The position numbers and the translations under genes were made by a program. A DNA stretch of 64,000 bases. It comes from an uncultured Rhodospirillaceae bacterium. GTDB lineage: Bacteria > Pseudomonadota > Alphaproteobacteria > Rhodospirillales > Magnetospirillaceae. Each line of letters begins with the position of its first letter. Within the stretch, counting starts at the first letter, position 1. Positions 16,788 through 24,891 of the stretch are shown here, piece by piece. Where the stretch lies: contig CALABS010000036.1 in assembly GCA_937887565.1 (NCBI GenBank), positions 1 through 64,000 of the forward strand. Direction: 5' to 3'. Under the pieces are notes generated by a model. The model searched no databases and was not told the DNA's origin. It saw only the letters and a program-made list of their open reading frames with translations.

Positions 16788-17729
16788 ATGCTGCAAGATC
16801 ACCATTCCAACCTGATGCGACGGGCTCCGGCCCTTGCCCGCCTGTACGAGACGTTGCGTGCCGACTACCCGACCTTTCTCGCCGCAGTCAAGGCAACCGC
16901 CGAGCATGAGCCCGACGATTTCGTGGAGCTCGGCGGGGCTGCCATGGGCTGGGCCGAATCCGCCCTGGGAACCGATGCCTGCCAGATGATCGCCAGGGGC
17001 TACGGCTATTTCGTCACCGACGTGAACAGGCAGCATATCGAGTATTGCCTGAGAGGAAGATACAAAAATAAGACGTACAAGGAAGTATATGATAGCGTAT
17101 ACGATAACGACAGCTATATGACTTTCTATCATTGGGGCGTGTTCGCCACACTTTTTCTTTGGCGCCACCACCTTAGACTTTACGCATTTTATCGGGACAG
17201 CTTTCTGCCCCTGGTTGCCGAGAAAGCGTCTCTGGTCGAGATGGGATCGGGCAGCGGCATCTGGACCGCCATCACCGCGCGGGCTCGGCCGGATTGCAGG
17301 CTGTCGGCCCTGGACATCAGCAAGTCGTCGCTGGACATCGCGACCCGCGTCGCGGCGGCGGCGGAAGTGGGCGACCGGGTTTCGTTCACTGTCGCCGACG
17401 CCCTGACCTACGAATCCGAGACACCGTTCGACGCCGGCCTGTCCTGCTTCCTCCTGGAGCATCTGGAGCAGCCGGAAAACCTGGTCGCCAACCTCGCCCG
17501 GAACGTCAAGTCCGGCGCCCCGGTCTTTCTGACGGCGGCCATCACCGCCGCCGAGGTGGACCATATCTACGAATTCCGCAACGAGGGCGAGGTGTTCAGG
17601 TTGATCGAGGCTGCGGGTTTCCGCATTCTCGAAGCCAAGTCGGCCGCGCCGGCTCCCGACCCCCGCTTCAAATTCCTGCCGCGTTCTCTCGGGGTCATCG
17701 CCGTCAAGAAAACCACGGAACATTGGTAA
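16788..17729 (+). CDS. Class I SAM-dependent methyltransferase
   Basis: A 313-residue protein. An N-terminal helical part of unknown fold covers about residues 1-130, and a Rossmann methyltransferase follows (LVEMGSGSGIWTAI motif I near 145, FLLEHLEQPENLV). It lies between pseC and an acyl carrier protein, and its stop overlaps the ACP start as TAATG, so it belongs to the same pathway. A plausible job is O-methylation of an acyl group on the ACP or of the finished sugar (inference). A stretch near 17040-17200 is much richer in A and T than its surroundings, with unusual Lys/Tyr/Asn codons. Confidence 0.8.
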   Translation: MLQDHHSNLMRRAPALARLYETLRADYPTFLAAVKATAEHEPDDFVELGGAAMGWAESALGTDACQMIARGYGYFVTDVNRQHIEYCLRGRYKNKTYKEVYDSVYDNDSYMTFYHWGVFATLFLWRHHLRLYAFYRDSFLPLVAEKASLVEMGSGSGIWTAITARARPDCRLSALDISKSSLDIATRVAAAAEVGDRVSFTVADALTYESETPFDAGLSCFLLEHLEQPENLVANLARNVKSGAPVFLTAAITAAEVDHIYEFRNEGEVFRLIEAAGFRILEAKSAAPAPDPRFKFLPRSLGVIAVKKTTEHW

Positions 17730-17959
17730 TGGATGAACTCATCGAAATCGTCGCCCAGCAGCTCGACTGGCCCGCAGAGGGATTGAGCGAACACAGTTCA
17801 CCGGTGGACACGGCCAATTGGGACAGTCTCGCCACGCTACGCATCGCCATGGCGCTGGAAGTCATGCACGGAGTGGCCTTTTCGACCGACGAACTGCTGA
17901 AGTTCAATTCGATCGGCGCCATCCGCGCCCTGCTGGAAGCCAAGCTGGAATGCCGGTAA
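17729..17959 (+). CDS. Acyl carrier protein
   Basis: A 76-residue ACP. Ser33 in NWDSLATLR is the predicted phosphopantetheine site. Acidic helices flank it, and GVAFSTDELLKFNSIGAIRALLE is the helix II-III region (split here for length). It is a dedicated carrier, not the fatty-acid ACP, as it lies between a methyltransferase and a GNAT gene and two genes before an FkbH-like protein. It probably holds a glyceryl-type acyl group destined for the sugar (inference). The GNAT gene starts 10 nt before its stop. Confidence 0.88.
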   Translation: MDELIEIVAQQLDWPAEGLSEHSSPVDTANWDSLATLRIAMALEVMHGVAFSTDELLKFNSIGAIRALLEAKLECR

Positions 17960-18522
17960 GCGTCTTCCTTCACGGCAAGCATATTGATCTGGTGGCCCTG
18001 ACCGAGGCCCATGCCGCCGGCCCGGACTGGTTCGCATGGTTCAATGATGCCGAGGTCACTCGGTTCATGCAGAAGCATTATCACCCCAACACGCCCGAAC
18101 AGCAGTTGGACTATTACCGCCGCGAGGTCGTGGGCAATCCGGGCAAGCTCCAGCTCGGGGTCGTGCCAAGCGGCGAGGATCATTTGGTGGGCGTGGTCAG
18201 CCTGAGCCGTATCGACCATCTCAACCAGAAGGCCGAGATCGCGCTGGTCATGGGGAACCCCAACTACCGCAACATGCGCCACACGCTCGAGGCCATGAAG
18301 CTGACCATCGAGCACGGGTTCGATACCTTGAACCTGCGCCGCATCCACGGCGGGACATTGGCGCGCGACTGGGCGCTGCTGCTTTGCCGGACGCTCGGCT
18401 TCCGCGAGGAAGGCGTGCTCCGGCAGGACGTCTACAAGGACGGCGCCTTCCAGGACATCCACCTGGTGGCCGTTCTCCGCGACGACTACCGGGCCCTTCC
18501 CGCGGACCAGAAGCAGTTCTGA
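17950..18522 (+). CDS. pseH: GNAT N-acyltransferase, PseH-like
   Basis: A 190-residue RimJ/RimL-type GNAT. The acyl-donor loop region is AEIALVMGNPNYRNMRHTL, and the C-terminal half has LRRIHGGTLARDWALLL and LGFREEGVLRQDVYKDG. PseH N-acetylates the C4 amine of the altrosamine intermediate with acetyl-CoA. The position after pseC supports that role. Because its reading frame overlaps the ACP gene by 10 nt, it may instead, or also, accept an acyl group from that ACP. That is inference and is the main uncertainty. Confidence 0.75.
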   Translation: MPVSVFLHGKHIDLVALTEAHAAGPDWFAWFNDAEVTRFMQKHYHPNTPEQQLDYYRREVVGNPGKLQLGVVPSGEDHLVGVVSLSRIDHLNQKAEIALVMGNPNYRNMRHTLEAMKLTIEHGFDTLNLRRIHGGTLARDWALLLCRTLGFREEGVLRQDVYKDGAFQDIHLVAVLRDDYRALPADQKQF

Positions 18523-18523
18523 T

Positions 18524-20392
18524 ATGACCGCTGCGGCCAACGATCCGCTTTCCCTGGCTCGCCGGGCGATCGACGCCGGCGACGCCGCCGGGGCGGCGCG
18601 TGCCGCCCGGCTGGCGCTTCGCCCCCGATTTCCAGCCTTTCCCGACATGACGCGTCTCGCCGCGATCGGGGCGAGGCTGGCCAAGCTGGATGGGGCAGGA
18701 CCGCGGCTCAAGGCGGCGGTGCTGTCGTCGTCAACCGCCGACCCCTTCGTGACCGCGCTTCGTTGCGTCGCCCTCGCCGAAGGGTTCGTGGCTGAAATTC
18801 ACGAGTCCCCCTACGGCACGATCCACCAGGAGATCCTGGACCCCGGCAGCCCTCTTCATCAATTCGGCCCGGAATTGGTCCTGTTCCACCAGGATTTCGA
18901 GGACCTGCCCGGCCTGCCGCCGATCACCGCCGATGCCGATGCGGCGCAGGCGGCGGTGTCAGGAGTGATCGCCGGCCTGCGGACGCTGTGGACACGGTTG
19001 GGCGAAGCGGGCGCCAAGGTGCTGTTCGACCTATATTGCCCGCCACCCGAAGCCGCCATGGGAGTGCTTGACCGCGTCCTGCCGTGCTCGCCCGCTTCCC
19101 TGGCCGCCGCGATCAACCACCGCGTTCTCGCCGAGGCACCCGCCCATGTGCATGTGGTGGACACGGATGGCGCCGCCGCCATGTTCGGCCGGCGGGCATG
19201 GCGCGACGAGCGGTTCTACAACCAAGCGCGCATGTCCCTCTCTGCGCAGGCCTTGCCAGCCTATGCCCAGGTGCTCTCGGCCACTTTCCGGCGCGCCCAG
19301 GCATGCGGCAAGAAGGCTCTCGTGCTCGACCTGGACAATACCTTGTGGGGCGGCGTCATCGGCGACGATGGCCTGGATGGCATTCGTCTGGGGGACGGCG
19401 GCGGCGAGGGCGTCGCTTTCTCGCGCTTCGCGGCCTATGTGGATCGATTGCGCCAGTGCGGCGTGATCCTGGCGGTTTGCAGCAAGAACGACCCCGCCAT
19501 CGCCGGCGAGGTGTTCGAACGCCATCCCGGCATGCCCCTCAAGAAGGACTCCTTCGCGGCGTTCGTCTGCAACTGGGACGACAAGGCTGGCAACATCGTC
19601 GGCATCGCCAGGCAACTCGACATCTCGCCCGAACACATGGTCTTCGTCGACGACAATCCCGCCGAGTGCGAGCTCGTGCGTGATCGTCTTCCGGAAGTGA
19701 CGGTGGTGAACCTCCAAGGGGATCCCTCCACCTTCATTCACCAGCTCGACCAGCTGCGCCTCTTCGAGAGCAGGGCACTTACCGACGAGGACATCCGGCG
19801 CAGCCAGTCCTACGCGGCGCGGGCCGAGGCCGCCGCCCTCCAGCGCGACAGCGACGACATCGACGACTACCTGCGGCAATTGGGCATGGCCGGGTCCGTT
19901 CGCCCGGCCGAGGCGACCGACCTGCCTCGCCTCGCCCAGATGGAATCGAAAACAAACCAGTTCAATTTGACCACTCGTCGCTTCACCGAGGATCATCTGG
20001 CAGCCTTCCTGGCCTCCCCCGACCATCTCGTTCTGGCCGTGCGCCTGCGTGACCGCTTCGCTGATCACGGCCTGGTGTCGTCGGTGGTGGCGCGCCGCGA
20101 CGGCCGGCGGCTGGTGATCGAGAATTGGCTGATGAGCTGCCGCGTGTTTTCGCGGACACTGGAACAATTCGTGCTGAACGCCATCGTCGAGGCGGCCCGA
20201 ACGCGCGAGGTCGGGGAAATCGTGGGTCTGTATAGCGAAACGCCCAAGAACAAGGTGGTCTCCGACCTCTATGGCCGCCTGGGATTCGTGGCTGCCGGCA
20301 CCGGCGAATGGCGCCTCGACGTCAGGGGCGCCCGCTCGCTGCCGCATCATGTCGCCGACGAGGCCACCGCGAACACGGGAACCCGAGCATGA
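18524..20392 (+). CDS. FkbH-like HAD-IIIC / GNAT fusion protein
   Basis: A 622-residue protein. An SGNH-like N-terminal region spans about 60-240, an HAD domain carries nucleophile motif LVLDLDNTLWGGV (Asp269 and Asp271) and VFVDDNPAECE, and a C-terminal GNAT domain runs from about 460 (MESKTNQFNLTTRRF, YSETPKNKVVSDLYGRLGF). FkbH proteins load a glyceryl unit from 1,3-bisphosphoglycerate onto an ACP in polyketide systems. Similar genes occur with ACPs in Campylobacter flagellar glycosylation. Here ACP, GNAT and FkbH are consecutive, so I infer glyceryl-ACP is made for sugar acylation. Confidence 0.88.
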   Translation: MTAAANDPLSLARRAIDAGDAAGAARAARLALRPRFPAFPDMTRLAAIGARLAKLDGAGPRLKAAVLSSSTADPFVTALRCVALAEGFVAEIHESPYGTIHQEILDPGSPLHQFGPELVLFHQDFEDLPGLPPITADADAAQAAVSGVIAGLRTLWTRLGEAGAKVLFDLYCPPPEAAMGVLDRVLPCSPASLAAAINHRVLAEAPAHVHVVDTDGAAAMFGRRAWRDERFYNQARMSLSAQALPAYAQVLSATFRRAQACGKKALVLDLDNTLWGGVIGDDGLDGIRLGDGGGEGVAFSRFAAYVDRLRQCGVILAVCSKNDPAIAGEVFERHPGMPLKKDSFAAFVCNWDDKAGNIVGIARQLDISPEHMVFVDDNPAECELVRDRLPEVTVVNLQGDPSTFIHQLDQLRLFESRALTDEDIRRSQSYAARAEAAALQRDSDDIDDYLRQLGMAGSVRPAEATDLPRLAQMESKTNQFNLTTRRFTEDHLAAFLASPDHLVLAVRLRDRFADHGLVSSVVARRDGRRLVIENWLMSCRVFSRTLEQFVLNAIVEAARTREVGEIVGLYSETPKNKVVSDLYGRLGFVAAGTGEWRLDVRGARSLPHHVADEATANTGTRA

Positions 20393-21141
20393 CCGACCGC
20401 GCGGTCGTCATCATCCAGGCCCGCATGGGCTCCACGCGCCTGCCCGGAAAGATCATGCGCGAGGTTTGCGGCAAACCGCTTCTCGCCCATCTCCTCGACC
20501 GGCTCTCCCACTGTCGCGAAACGGCGGAGCTGGCGGTGGCGACCACCACCGACGCGTCCGACGATCTGGTTGCATCCTTCGCCCGCGACCGGGGGGTGAG
20601 CGTGGTGCGAGGCCCGGTCGACGACGTGCTGGCCCGCTTCGGGCTGGCCGCCGAAGCGACCGGTGCCGACATTGTGGTCCGCGTCACCGCCGACTGCCCG
20701 CTGCTTTCACCAGAAACCGTTGACGCCGCTGCGCGCATGGTCCGTGAAGGCGGATACGACTACGTGTCCACTGGGATCGCCCCCGTGACCTATCCCAACG
20801 GGCTGGGCTGCGAAGCCTTTTCCCGGGCGGCGCTCGAACGCGCCCTGGCCGAGGCGACCGACCGCTGGGACCGCGAACATGTCACCACCTACATCAAACG
20901 CCCCGAGGCTCGATTCCAGTGCGGGGGCATGGCCCTGGCCAGCGATCACAGCCGCCTGCGGGTCACGGTCGACACCCAGGACGACCTCGCGCTCGTCTCG
21001 CGGGTGTTGGAGACGCTTTACATCCGCGATCCGCTGTTCAGCGTGGCCGACGTCATCGCCCTCCTTGACGCCCATCCCGAGTGGCAGCGCCTGAACGCCC
21101 ATGTCGTCCAAAAATCCCGGCCCGACGACGGTGAGCGATGA
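20389..21141 (+). CDS. pseF: SpsF/PseF-type cytidylyltransferase
   Basis: A 250-residue CTP-transferase-3 family protein. It opens VVIIQARMGSTRLPGKIM and has CGKPLLAHLLDRL, ATTTDASDD, RVTADCPLL and WDREHVTTYIK. Members activate nonulosonic acids as CMP sugars or act as spore-coat glycan proteins. Placed immediately before the PseG-like and PseI-like genes with an ATGA overlap, it is the best candidate for CMP-pseudaminate synthetase. A second paralog follows the synthase gene, so the two roles could be exchanged. Confidence 0.8.
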   Translation: MTDRAVVIIQARMGSTRLPGKIMREVCGKPLLAHLLDRLSHCRETAELAVATTTDASDDLVASFARDRGVSVVRGPVDDVLARFGLAAEATGADIVVRVTADCPLLSPETVDAAARMVREGGYDYVSTGIAPVTYPNGLGCEAFSRAALERALAEATDRWDREHVTTYIKRPEARFQCGGMALASDHSRLRVTVDTQDDLALVSRVLETLYIRDPLFSVADVIALLDAHPEWQRLNAHVVQKSRPDDGER

Positions 21142-22178
21142 CGGTTGTCTTCCGCCTGGAGGCGGGTGGTCCGGTGGGATTCGGGCATCTCAGCCGCGCC
21201 CTCGCGCTGGCCGCCTGGATCGCCGAGCCCGGCGCCGCGGTATTCTGGCTCGGTTGGCCCGACGCCGATGCCGAGCGGCTGGTGAGGGCGGCGAACCACC
21301 CACTCCTCGTCGGGGGACCCTTCGTGCCCGGGCGGGTGCCGGAAGCCTCGGTGGTGATTCATGATCTGACCCACGGAGGGAGCCTGACGCGGCAACGCGA
21401 CATCGCCACCGAACTGGACGCCTTCGGGGCGGGCGCCGTGGATCGCATCCTGATCGACGGCCTGGGTGACCTCCGTCTGGTGACCGCCCCCGATTTCCCG
21501 ATCGACGGCTTGGTGGTTCCCTATGCAGGCGGCGAGCACATCGACGGCGCCCGGTTCCGGCAATGGATCGGCCCCGCCCATGCCATCTTTCCGCCGGACC
21601 TGATCAACCGGGCCGACCGCCTGCGCGGACTCGACCGGACCGGGCCGGATACCCGCCTGCTGGTCACCGCTGGAGGGTCCGATCCCCACGGCATCAGCCT
21701 CAGGGTCCTGGACGCGCTGCCCCTGGTGGGGCGCCGCATGGAAACCAGGCTGGTCATCGGACCCGGCTTCCAACCTGCGACCCGCTCGGAATTGACGGCG
21801 CGCGCCCACGGAGCGGGGATCGACCTGGTGGACGGAGCGGCCGGCTTGCTCGACCATCTGGCGTGGGCCTCCATCGTCGTCGCCGCGACCGGACTGACCA
21901 AATACGAATTGGCCTTGACAGGCATTCCATCGGTCCAGCTTTCTGTGGACGATGCCCACGCACGGGCCAACGAGGCATTCGCCGCGCTTGGGTCGGCGAC
22001 GCATCTCGGCGTGGTCGACAGGGTCACGGCGGCTGACATCGCGTTGGCGATCCGCCGACTCGTCGACGACCCGCCCCTGCGGGAACGGCAATCGAATGCC
22101 GGCAAGAAGGCGATCAGCGGCGAAGGCGCCGCCCAATTATTGCAAGCCATAGGAGTCGCACCACGTGCTCGCCAATAG
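21138..22178 (+). CDS. pseG: UDP-2,4-diacylamido-2,4,6-trideoxy-altropyranose hydrolase, PseG-like
   Basis: A 346-residue GT-B-fold protein. The N-terminus has the glycine-rich GPVGFGHLSRALALAAW, matching the PseG/SpsG motif with catalytic His. The C-terminal domain has LLVTAGGSDPHG and ATGLTKYELALTGIPSV. PseG removes UDP from the di-acylated altrose derivative to give the free sugar used by PseI. The start overlaps pseF by 4 nt, and the stop overlaps pseI by 14 nt. Confidence 0.85.
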   Translation: MTVVFRLEAGGPVGFGHLSRALALAAWIAEPGAAVFWLGWPDADAERLVRAANHPLLVGGPFVPGRVPEASVVIHDLTHGGSLTRQRDIATELDAFGAGAVDRILIDGLGDLRLVTAPDFPIDGLVVPYAGGEHIDGARFRQWIGPAHAIFPPDLINRADRLRGLDRTGPDTRLLVTAGGSDPHGISLRVLDALPLVGRRMETRLVIGPGFQPATRSELTARAHGAGIDLVDGAAGLLDHLAWASIVVAATGLTKYELALTGIPSVQLSVDDAHARANEAFAALGSATHLGVVDRVTAADIALAIRRLVDDPPLRERQSNAGKKAISGEGAAQLLQAIGVAPRARQ

Positions 22179-23175
22179 CCTGACCATCGGCTCTCGCGCC
22201 GTCGGAGGGGCGGCCTCTCCCTATGTCATCGCGGAGGCCGGCTCCAATTTCGACCAGTCGCTCGACAAGGCCAAGAAACTGATCGACGTGGCGGCCGAAG
22301 CCGGCGCCGACGCGGTCAAGTTCCAGCTGTTCCGCGCCGACGCGCTGCAACAGCCCGGCACCGAACTGCACAAAGTCTTCAAGTCGGTAGAGCTGAACGC
22401 CGACTGGGTTCCCGCCCTGGCCGAGCACAGCCGTGCCGCCGGCATTCACTTCCTTGCATCGCCCTTCGACCGCGGATCGGTGGACGTTCTGGAGGCGGTA
22501 GGGGTCGAGGCCTACAAGATCGCCTCCTCCGAAGCCGCCAAGCCCGATCTGGTCGCCTACATGGCCGCCAAGGGAAAGCCGATCCTGTTGGCGACCGGCA
22601 TGTGCGACTTCATCGACATCGAGGAAGCCGTCGCCACCTGCCTGCGGGCCGGAAACGACAAGGTCGCGCTGTTGCAGTGCGGCTCAGTCTATCCGCTGCC
22701 CCCCGAACAGGCCAATCTGCGGGTGATGGATGTCCTGGCCGCCCGGTACGGGGGCGTGGTGGGCTATTCGGACCACACGCTGGGACTGGCCGTGCCGGTG
22801 GCGGCCGTCGGCCGCGGCGCCGCCATCATCGAAAAGCACTTCACCCTCGACAAGACCAGCAGCGGACCCGACCACTTCTACGCCCTGGAACCGGCCGAGT
22901 TGAAACAAATGTTCGCCATGATCCGCGAGGCCCATGCCGCGTTGGGATCCCCCGACAAAGACCTGCTGCCCGACGAACGCAAATGGGGGCGCCGCGACGG
23001 CATTTACCTAGCGCGTGACGTGGCCGCCGGCCAATCCCTGGGCCGCGATGACCTCGAAGTCCGGTCGCCGGCCCTCGGCATCCGAGCCCGCAACCTGGGC
23101 GACGCGCTTAAGTTCCGCGCCCGCGGCCATCTGGTCGCCGGCAATCCCTTGACCTGGGAGGATTTGGAACCGTGA
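22165..23175 (+). CDS. pseI: Pseudaminic acid synthase, PseI (NeuB family with SAF domain)
   Basis: A 336-residue synthase condensing the free trideoxy sugar with phosphoenolpyruvate. The NeuB TIM barrel has YVIAEAGSNFDQSLDKAK, DAVKFQLFRADAL, YKIASSEAAKP, GYSDHTLG and EKHFTLDKTSSGPDHFYALEP. A C-terminal SAF/antifreeze-like domain (about 280-336) begins RRDGIYLARDVAAGQSL. Both domains together are normal for PseI/LegI. Start is GTG within the pseG end. It ends overlapping a second cytidylyltransferase as GTGA. Confidence 0.92.
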   Translation: MLANSLTIGSRAVGGAASPYVIAEAGSNFDQSLDKAKKLIDVAAEAGADAVKFQLFRADALQQPGTELHKVFKSVELNADWVPALAEHSRAAGIHFLASPFDRGSVDVLEAVGVEAYKIASSEAAKPDLVAYMAAKGKPILLATGMCDFIDIEEAVATCLRAGNDKVALLQCGSVYPLPPEQANLRVMDVLAARYGGVVGYSDHTLGLAVPVAAVGRGAAIIEKHFTLDKTSSGPDHFYALEPAELKQMFAMIREAHAALGSPDKDLLPDERKWGRRDGIYLARDVAAGQSLGRDDLEVRSPALGIRARNLGDALKFRARGHLVAGNPLTWEDLEP

Positions 23176-23903
23176 GGATCGTCGATATCGTCGAGGCGCG
23201 GATGTCGTCGTCACGCCTTCCGGGCAAGGTGATGCGCGAGACCCAGGGCAAGCCGATGCTCGGCCACATGGTCGAGCGCCTGAAGCGGTCGCGGCGCCTC
23301 GACGGCGTGGTCATCGCCACCACCACCAACCCCGCCGACGACGTGATCGAGGACCTGGCCGCCGATCTGGGTGTGGGCTGCTTCCGCGGCTCCGAGGACG
23401 ACGTGCTCGACCGGGTGCTCAAGGCGGCCCACGCCTTCGACGTGGACGTCATCGTCGAAACCCCCGGCGACTGCCCGCTGCTCGACTGGACCATCCTCGA
23501 CCATGTGGTCGACTGCTATCTCGACCGCGACGACGACTATGTGTGCAACAACATGCGCCCCACCTATCCCGGCGGCATGGACGTGCAGGTGTTCTCGACC
23601 AAGGTTCTTGAGGACGTGGCGCGGCGCACCGACGACCCCGTCGACCATGAGCACGTTAGCCTGTTCATCTATCGCAACCAGCAGATCTACCGGTGCAGCA
23701 ACGCCGAGGCGCCGCCCGAGCTTTTCGACCCCGACGTCAAGTTCCTGCTCGACACTCCCGACGACTTCCGGCTGATCAGCTCGGTCTTCGACGCGCTGTA
23801 TCCAGGAAAGCCGGACTTCACCTGCGCCGACATCCTGGCCCTGTTGCGCCAGCGCCCCGAGCTGCGGACGATTAACCGGAATGTCCAGCGCACCAAGGTC
23901 TGA
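23172..23903 (+). CDS. Second SpsF-type cytidylyltransferase
   Basis: A 243-residue CTP-transferase-3 protein paralogous to the gene upstream of pseG. Signature: VDIVEARMSSSRLPGKVM, QGKPMLGHMVERLK, ETPGDCPLLDW and DHEHVSLFIYRN. The motif has VEARMSSSR in place of the usual IQARMGSTR. It may make the CMP derivative of pseudaminate or activate a different sugar for the oxidoreductase and aminotransferase that follow. The downstream gene begins 23 nt before its stop. Confidence 0.83.
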   Translation: MRIVDIVEARMSSSRLPGKVMRETQGKPMLGHMVERLKRSRRLDGVVIATTTNPADDVIEDLAADLGVGCFRGSEDDVLDRVLKAAHAFDVDVIVETPGDCPLLDWTILDHVVDCYLDRDDDYVCNNMRPTYPGGMDVQVFSTKVLEDVARRTDDPVDHEHVSLFIYRNQQIYRCSNAEAPPELFDPDVKFLLDTPDDFRLISSVFDALYPGKPDFTCADILALLRQRPELRTINRNVQRTKV

Positions 23904-24891
23904 ACCGCTTCGCGCCGCGGTCGTCGGCTGCGGCGCCATCGGCGGAGAAATCGACGAGGCACGGCCCGGCCAGGACCCCGTGACCCATGCCGGCAGCTAC
24001 GCGGCCCATCCCGGATTCGTCCTCGCCGCCTGCGTGGAGCCGGACCCGGCGCGCCGTTCCGGCTTCGCCGCCCATTGGAAGGTCGGGCACGCGTTCGCCG
24101 ACCTCGAATCGCTGCTGGCCGCCGGCCCGGACATCGACGTGGTCAGTCTTTGCAGCCCCACCGACCACCACGCGGAGGCGTTGGAGCGGCTTCTCGCAAG
24201 TCCGGTCAAGGCGGTGTTCGCCGAGAAGCCGCTGACCGGCGACCCCGCCATCGGCCGCCGGCTCGTCGAGGCCTACGCCGCCGCCGGCAAGCCCTTGCTG
24301 GTCAACTTCACCCGTCGCTGGAACCGCACCTTCATGCGGCTGAAGGAAGAGATCGCGCGCGGGGAATGGGGGCGGCCGTTGTCGGCGGTGGGGGTTTACA
24401 CCAAGGGCATCCGGCACAACGGCGGACATCTGGTGGACCTGCTGGCGTACTTCCTGGGGCCGCTATCGCCGGTCGCGGTGACCGGTGCACGGCTGGACCA
24501 CTGGTCCGACGACCCAACCGTGGACGCCCTCTTGCTGTCGGCCGAGGGAACACCGGTGCACTTGTGCGGTGGCGATGCCCGCGCATACTCCACCTTCGAG
24601 CTGACCTTGCTTCTCGAAAGAGGTGCCATGGCCATCGAATCGGGAGGCTTGGTCCTGCGCACCCGCCGGACGGCGCCGAATCCTTTCGTCCCCGGACAAG
24701 CCGACCTGGCGCCGGGCGGCACCGCCGAGACCGAATGGCGTACGCAGTTCCTCGCGGCGTTGGACGACCTCGCCCATGCTGTCGCCACCGGCGCCGAACC
24801 GGTTTCGTCGGGCCACAGTGCCCTGACCGCCCAGATCCTATGCTCAACGCTGGCCGAAATGGCCCCGATCCCCAAGGAAGCCACGCCGTGA
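23881..24891 (+). CDS. Gfo/Idh/MocA-family oxidoreductase
   Basis: A 336-residue NAD(P)-dependent dehydrogenase. The N-terminal Rossmann motif is RAAVVGCGAIGGEID, the family EKP motif is VFAEKPLTGDP, and the substrate domain has HNGGHLVDLLAYFLG with the expected His. It would oxidise a sugar hydroxyl to a keto group. The next gene is a DegT aminotransferase, so together they could put an amino group on a sugar ring, like the WbpB/WbpE pair. Substrate unknown. Confidence 0.87.
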   Translation: MSSAPRSEPLRAAVVGCGAIGGEIDEARPGQDPVTHAGSYAAHPGFVLAACVEPDPARRSGFAAHWKVGHAFADLESLLAAGPDIDVVSLCSPTDHHAEALERLLASPVKAVFAEKPLTGDPAIGRRLVEAYAAAGKPLLVNFTRRWNRTFMRLKEEIARGEWGRPLSAVGVYTKGIRHNGGHLVDLLAYFLGPLSPVAVTGARLDHWSDDPTVDALLLSAEGTPVHLCGGDARAYSTFELTLLLERGAMAIESGGLVLRTRRTAPNPFVPGQADLAPGGTAETEWRTQFLAALDDLAHAVATGAEPVSSGHSALTAQILCSTLAEMAPIPKEATP

